Assembly (NCBI GenBank): GCA_000383295.1
Contig: KB911073.1
Span: 79,297 to 143,296, forward strand
Source of the DNA: Faecalispora sporosphaeroides DSM 1294
GTDB taxonomy: Bacteria > Bacillota > Clostridia > Oscillospirales > Acutalibacteraceae
Reading direction: 5' to 3'
DNA: 64,000 bases
Translations under genes and position numbers: made by a program
The notes under the pieces: model-generated
Databases searched by the model: none
What the model was told of the DNA's origin: nothing
Seen by the model: only the letters and a program-made list of their open reading frames with translations
Shown: one piece after another, positions 62,137 through 64,000 of the stretch
How the letters are laid out: every line of letters starts with the position of its first letter
How positions within the stretch are numbered: the stretch's first letter is position 1

Positions 62137-62649
62137 TTATTTTGCAATATAAAAATGAGCGTTGAATTTACTCTTAATAAAATAAGATTTTCCTGTAGAG
62201 TCGTGAACAACAAATCTAATTTTGTTATTAGCCCCTATTATCCCTTTTTCAACCTGCTCGTTTATTAATTTTTGAAATAAGTCTTTAGAATAAAAAAAGG
62301 TTACGTTTTCTTCTGGCTCTAATATGTAAGGAGTCTTAACGGCCACCATTTTATCAAATATAGTTTCTTCAAATCCTGAAGTTAGAATAAGAATAAAACT
62401 ATCCTTTAATTTAATTCCCCAATTGCTAACAATAACTTTTTTGTTGCCAATATTTGAAATACTCATAGCAACATAAAGCTTTTTATCAAAGCTATTTGGA
62501 TTCATAACTACATTGTTCTCAATAAACTGACACTTCAATTTTTTTCTACTTGCATATTTCGTCTGCCATAGTGCGACTATAACAGCAGAAAAGGTAGCTA
62601 TTACACCAAGTCCAGTTATAATAAGTGAGGATATTTCAAATACTGACAT
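62137..62649 (-). CDS. Hypothetical protein with an N-terminal membrane segment
   Basis: 170 residues. One membrane segment (about 7-29, SLIITGLGVIATFSAVIVAL), then a WQTKYASRKKLK basic stretch and a cytoplasmic beta-rich domain (about 40-165; LYVAMSISNIGNKKVIVSNW, then ENVTFFYSKDLF). It resembles small membrane proteins of unknown function common in phages and mobile elements. It is flanked by a 17-bp direct repeat. Confidence 0.65.
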   Translation of the reverse strand: MSVFEISSLIITGLGVIATFSAVIVALWQTKYASRKKLKCQFIENNVVMNPNSFDKKLYVAMSISNIGNKKVIVSNWGIKLKDSFILILTSGFEETIFDKMVAVKTPYILEPEENVTFFYSKDLFQKLINEQVEKGIIGANNKIRFVVHDSTGKSYFIKSKFNAHFYIAK

Positions 62650-62971
62650 CTTTTAAATCCTCCAAATCCATATTTTAACTGCCATCATTTAATTACCTAG
62701 CTGGTCGAACCCTAAATTTCTACACTTAGCACGAACCCATAAGAGAAAACATATATGTTTCCCTCACGGGTTCGTACAGTGTTGAAGATGTTGACCATAA
62801 AATCCTAATTGGGGAGAATCTCAGTTTACTAGAAGCTGTTTTCTGATAGTTCGTCTGGTAAAAATTTTTTGTGCTGTCGCAAGCCATTAATTGCAAGAAT
62901 TCTTGTATTTAATAATCTTTGCTTCTGCAACAGAATAGTCTATGCTTTATTATCAAAAATGAGGTGAACAA
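62650..62971. other. Intergenic region with a long imperfect hairpin
   Basis: ACGAACCC and GGGTTCGT arms (62731-62775) enclose a second pairing around AAACATATATGTTT. It may fold as a terminator-like or leader structure. No gene or clear promoter is seen in the 322 bases. Confidence 0.4.
62700..62716 (+). repeat. Direct repeat, right copy
   Basis: GCTGGTCGAACCCTAAA, 16 of 17 bases identical to the left copy, 594 bases away. Confidence 0.5.
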
Positions 62972-63442
62972 ATGGAAGCTAAATACATTAGTAATCAACC
63001 TTTTTTGACAGAAGAAGAAAAGTCAGAGTTTGAAAGGCAATATCAATTGACTGCCAACGTCCAAAAAACCTATGCACAAATCATTTTGGAAATTATGATG
63101 GAAATGGGAATTGGCGCAAAAGAAGCCGAAGAATTAACGGGGCTTAATAGAAATTTATTTCATCATTTAGATGAACTGGGCGGCTCAATTTTAAAGAGGT
63201 TTGTAATCTCCATAGGTGTTGGATTCGAGTTAGATGTTCATTCAACAGAATACATACTTGAATCGTGCGGAATGCGATTTAACGTAAATGACCGCTTAGA
63301 CAGAGCGTACATCCATCTGCTTGAGGAATATAAGGGGAAAGATATTGAAACCTGCAACGCCATTTTAAGGGATTTGGGGGTGGAAGGAAAGGATATGTTA
63401 GGGGAACTAGAAAGAGGGATATACACACCACGGAAAAAGTAA
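62972..63442 (+). CDS. HTH-like protein of the kind found in Firmicutes mobile elements
   Basis: 156 residues. The N-terminal half has a helical segment (MGIGAKEAEELTGLNRNLFHHL, about 46-67) like a helix-turn-helix. The C-terminal half (ELDVHSTEYILESCGMRF, then LLEEYKGKDIETCNAILRDLGV) matches a pattern often seen after XRE-type HTH domains. A DNA-binding regulatory role is inferred. The start follows GAGGTGAAC and a strong terminator lies just after the stop. Confidence 0.6.
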   Translation: MEAKYISNQPFLTEEEKSEFERQYQLTANVQKTYAQIILEIMMEMGIGAKEAEELTGLNRNLFHHLDELGGSILKRFVISIGVGFELDVHSTEYILESCGMRFNVNDRLDRAYIHLLEEYKGKDIETCNAILRDLGVEGKDMLGELERGIYTPRKK

Positions 63443-63450
63443 TAAATATC

Positions 63451-63489
63451 TGCCGCACACCTAAAAAATGGTGTGCGGCAAATTTTTTT
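63451..63489 (+). terminator. Intrinsic terminator of the HTH-like gene
   Basis: TGCCGCACACC/GGTGTGCGGCA stem followed by AATTTTTTT. Confidence 0.85.
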
Positions 63490-63555
63490 AAAATTTTTTA
63501 AATTCAGCGAAATACAAAATCTTTAATTATATCACGTTTTTGGAAAAGACAAAAT

Positions 63556-63587
63556 AAGAAACTCCTTGAAAACAGGGAGTTTCTTTG
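63556..63587. terminator. Second terminator-like hairpin
   Basis: GAAACTCC/GGAGTTTC arms followed by TTTGTA. Confidence 0.5.
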
Positions 63588-63677
63588 TATTTCACCGAAA
63601 ATCGTAAGGCCATCAAATTGCCGCTATACTGTCAATCAAGAGGTGGCCGCTTCTAATAAAAATTGGAGGTGTTTATT

Positions 63678-63914
63678 ATGAGAGCAAGATTACTTGGCAC
63701 TCGCGAACTGAATTTCCAGAGCGGAGACGGAATAATGGTAAAGGGATTCCAGTGGTATATTAGCTTCCCCGAAGAAAATGTTGTCGGTGAAATGACGGAT
63801 AAGCTTTTCCTGCGGGACGGATTTAAGCTGCCCACTTGCAAACCGGGCGATATGCTGGACATTACATTTAACCGCAAGGGCAAGCCGGAGACCATCACAG
63901 TCATTGGCAAGTAA
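63678..63914 (+). CDS. Small conserved mobile-element protein
   Basis: 78 residues (MRARLLGTRELNFQSGDGIM and onward), all-beta, with GEMTDKLFL and KPGDMLDITFNRKGKPETI. It looks like small proteins of unknown function found near the transfer genes of Firmicutes conjugative elements. The ATG follows TTGGAGGTG. The position suggests that an element continues beyond the right edge. Confidence 0.6.
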   Translation: MRARLLGTRELNFQSGDGIMVKGFQWYISFPEENVVGEMTDKLFLRDGFKLPTCKPGDMLDITFNRKGKPETITVIGK

Positions 63915-63993
63915 ATTCTAAACCGCACAACTTGTACCGCTTGGGGGAATTTCTCCCGGCGGTGCAACTGGTGCTTGATGTGGAGGAAACAAT

Positions 63994-64000
63994 ATGGAAT
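63994..64000 (+). CDS. Start of a further gene (cut by window end)
   Basis: ATG preceded by GTGGAGGAAACAAT, a good ribosome binding site. Only two codons are visible. Confidence 0.3.

Noticed and set aside
1..64000. CRISPR array
   Set aside because: No regularly spaced repeats were found on either strand; the only repeats are IS ends, hairpins and one 17-bp direct pair.

Overview
The window looks like a chromosomal segment of an anaerobic, endospore-forming Clostridia member, most like the Oscillospiraceae/Ruminococcaceae. Spore genes support this: an alpha/beta-type SASP, a CwlJ/GerQ-like pair and a BofC C-terminal-type protein. So do a CD1247-type protein beside efp, a DUF951 protein and strong Gram-positive ribosome binding sites. 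Most of the sequence is GC-rich core genome. Two stretches are visibly AT-rich and accessory: about 26.7-41.0 kb, and about 57.4 kb to the right end.

Region 1 (1-26.6 kb) is mostly housekeeping. It opens with the end of a branched-chain amino-acid ABC transporter (livG partial, livF), then an Ldh_2-family oxidoreductase on the minus strand, tRNA-Trp, rpsU, a yqeG-aroQ-M24 peptidase run, pta, a PilZ (c-di-GMP) protein, efp and a CD1247-type protein. Next come an SsuABC-like ABC importer, a CapD/FlaA1-type nucleotide-sugar enzyme, a GHL10 secreted hydrolase, a MetE-like methyltransferase, the gerQ-cwlJ pair, a SASP gene and a class A PBP. It ends with an aspartate-family operon: ACT protein, hom, thrB, lysC.

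Region 2 (about 26.7-41.0 kb) sits between the convergent genes lysC and birA and looks like a horizontally acquired surface-glycan island. Its left edge has a relaxase remnant with an internal deletion and a small associated gene. Its right edge has a doubly frameshifted IS256-family element and the C-terminal half of a large serine recombinase that runs into the 3' end of birA. Between them lie two glycosyltransferases, an ABC-2 polysaccharide exporter (permease with an unusual N-terminal extracytoplasmic domain, plus ATPase), a degenerate DUF4422 domain fused to a GT8 domain, CDP-glucose pathway genes (rfbF, rfbG), a sugar epimerase/reductase, a 3,5-epimerase-like protein and UDP-galactopyranose mutase. 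Together they predict an exported glycan containing a CDP-activated 6-deoxyhexose and galactofuranose.

Region 3 (41.0-57.4 kb) returns to core genes: birA, DUF951, prfA, Sua5, coaE, a lytic transglycosylase, an M18 aminopeptidase, a HAD phosphatase, several very small proteins, a K+-independent-type membrane pyrophosphatase, and a 1397-residue secreted choice-of-anchor I/metallophosphoesterase protein. The last of these shares a small C-terminal domain with the GHL10 protein of region 1.

Region 4 (57.4-64 kb) is AT-rich and partly decayed. It holds an alpha/beta hydrolase and two flavodoxin-fold reductases controlled by a divergent-looking but co-directional ArsR-type repressor unit, with matching TGCA-N7-TGCA operators placed inside both promoters. 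It also holds a broken response-regulator gene, several perfect hairpins, a membrane protein flanked by a 17-bp direct repeat, and small genes typical of Firmicutes mobile elements running off the right edge.
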